Positions 7,103 through 7,230 of a stretch of 7,230 nucleotides of DNA are shown here, piece by piece (positions within the stretch are counted from its first letter, which is position 1; every line of letters begins with the position of its first letter). The notes beneath the pieces are model-generated. The model saw nothing but the letters and a program-made list of their open reading frames with translations. It was not told the origin of the DNA and searched no databases. Source of the DNA: Ignavibacteriota bacterium (GTDB lineage Bacteria; Bacteroidota; Ignavibacteria; Tepidaquicellales; Tepidaquicellaceae); assembly GCA_003135995.1 (NCBI GenBank), contig PNBM01000112.1, forward strand, positions 2,362 through 9,591. The letters are read 5' to 3'. Position numbers and translations under genes: made by a program.

Positions 7103-7209
7103 AAATCTTAATTATTAATTAAATATAAAAATTAGATTACCAAATTATCTGACTGAAAGATAAAAATAAGTGTTAAATAATAACGATTTTAAAAATAAAA
7201 ACAATAATA

Positions 7210-7230
7210 CCTCACCCCCGGCCCCTCTCC
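7210..7230. repeat. Start of a GC-rich dispersed repeat (truncated by window edge)
   Basis: The last 21 bases begin CCTCACCCCCGGCCCCTCTC and are about 81% G+C, directly after more than 100 bases of very AT-rich sequence. The string matches, from memory, the left arm of a short intergenic repeat found in many unrelated bacterial genomes, where CCCCTCTCC is followed by a short loop and GGAGAGGGG to form a strong hairpin. Only one arm is inside the window, so the hairpin itself cannot be confirmed. Confidence 0.6.

Noticed and set aside
7108..7122. 15-base odd palindrome TTAATTATTAATTAA after the GRE stop as a terminator
   Set aside because: It is entirely A/T, would form a very weak stem, and has no following T run. 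Such palindromes are expected by chance in this composition.
7145..7163. TTATCT/AGATAA inverted repeat with a 7-base loop
   Set aside because: Only six mostly A-T pairs and no T tract on the + strand; not distinguishable from chance.

Overview
The window looks like AT-rich chromosomal DNA from an anaerobic or facultatively anaerobic member of the Bacteroidota/Ignavibacteriota/Chlorobiota group (FCB superphylum). The clearest sign is the first gene, which ends in a type IX secretion (T9SS) sorting domain with the NYPNPFNP signature common in Ignavibacteria and relatives. Two weaker signs agree: no gene has a good Shine-Dalgarno sequence, and there is a Bacteroidota-like TAnnTTTG promoter element. 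A genus cannot be named from the sequence.

Layout, all genes on the + strand. (1) Left edge to 2752: the C-terminal ~900 residues of a large secreted protein whose start lies outside the window. Its order is a beta-propeller-like region, two Ig-like (ASH/choice-of-anchor-D-like) domains, a propeller with DxDGDG calcium-type loops, and the T9SS sorting domain. (2) 2753-2822: a short gap with an imperfect hairpin. (3) 2823-3731: miaA, a tRNA A37 prenyltransferase with a TTG start. (4) 3733-4488: a TIGR02757/DUF2400 family protein one base after miaA, very probably co-transcribed. It has a VDTH motif like the catalytic Asp region of helix-hairpin-helix DNA glycosylases. (5) 4489-4603: a regulatory-looking gap with two 10-bp palindromes of the form GTAAnnTTAC and a possible -7 element. 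(6) 4604-7102: a full-length glycyl radical enzyme (GRE) with an intact glycyl-radical motif and a C-x-E cysteine loop, but unusual residues at positions that shape the substrate pocket in known dehydratases. (7) 7103-7230: AT-rich sequence with no gene that I can see. It ends in an abrupt GC-rich 21-mer that looks like the first arm of a widespread dispersed bacterial repeat.

The genes do not form one pathway. There appear to be three units: an exported surface protein; a housekeeping pair (tRNA modification plus a putative nucleic-acid-related protein); and a separately controlled anaerobic enzyme whose activase is not in view. The best candidate for new biology is the GRE, whose substrate I cannot assign, with its palindromic upstream region. 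The second is the glycosylase-like signature in the DUF2400 protein. I see no CRISPR array, tRNA, rRNA or transposase gene, and no stretch over 300 bases without a gene.
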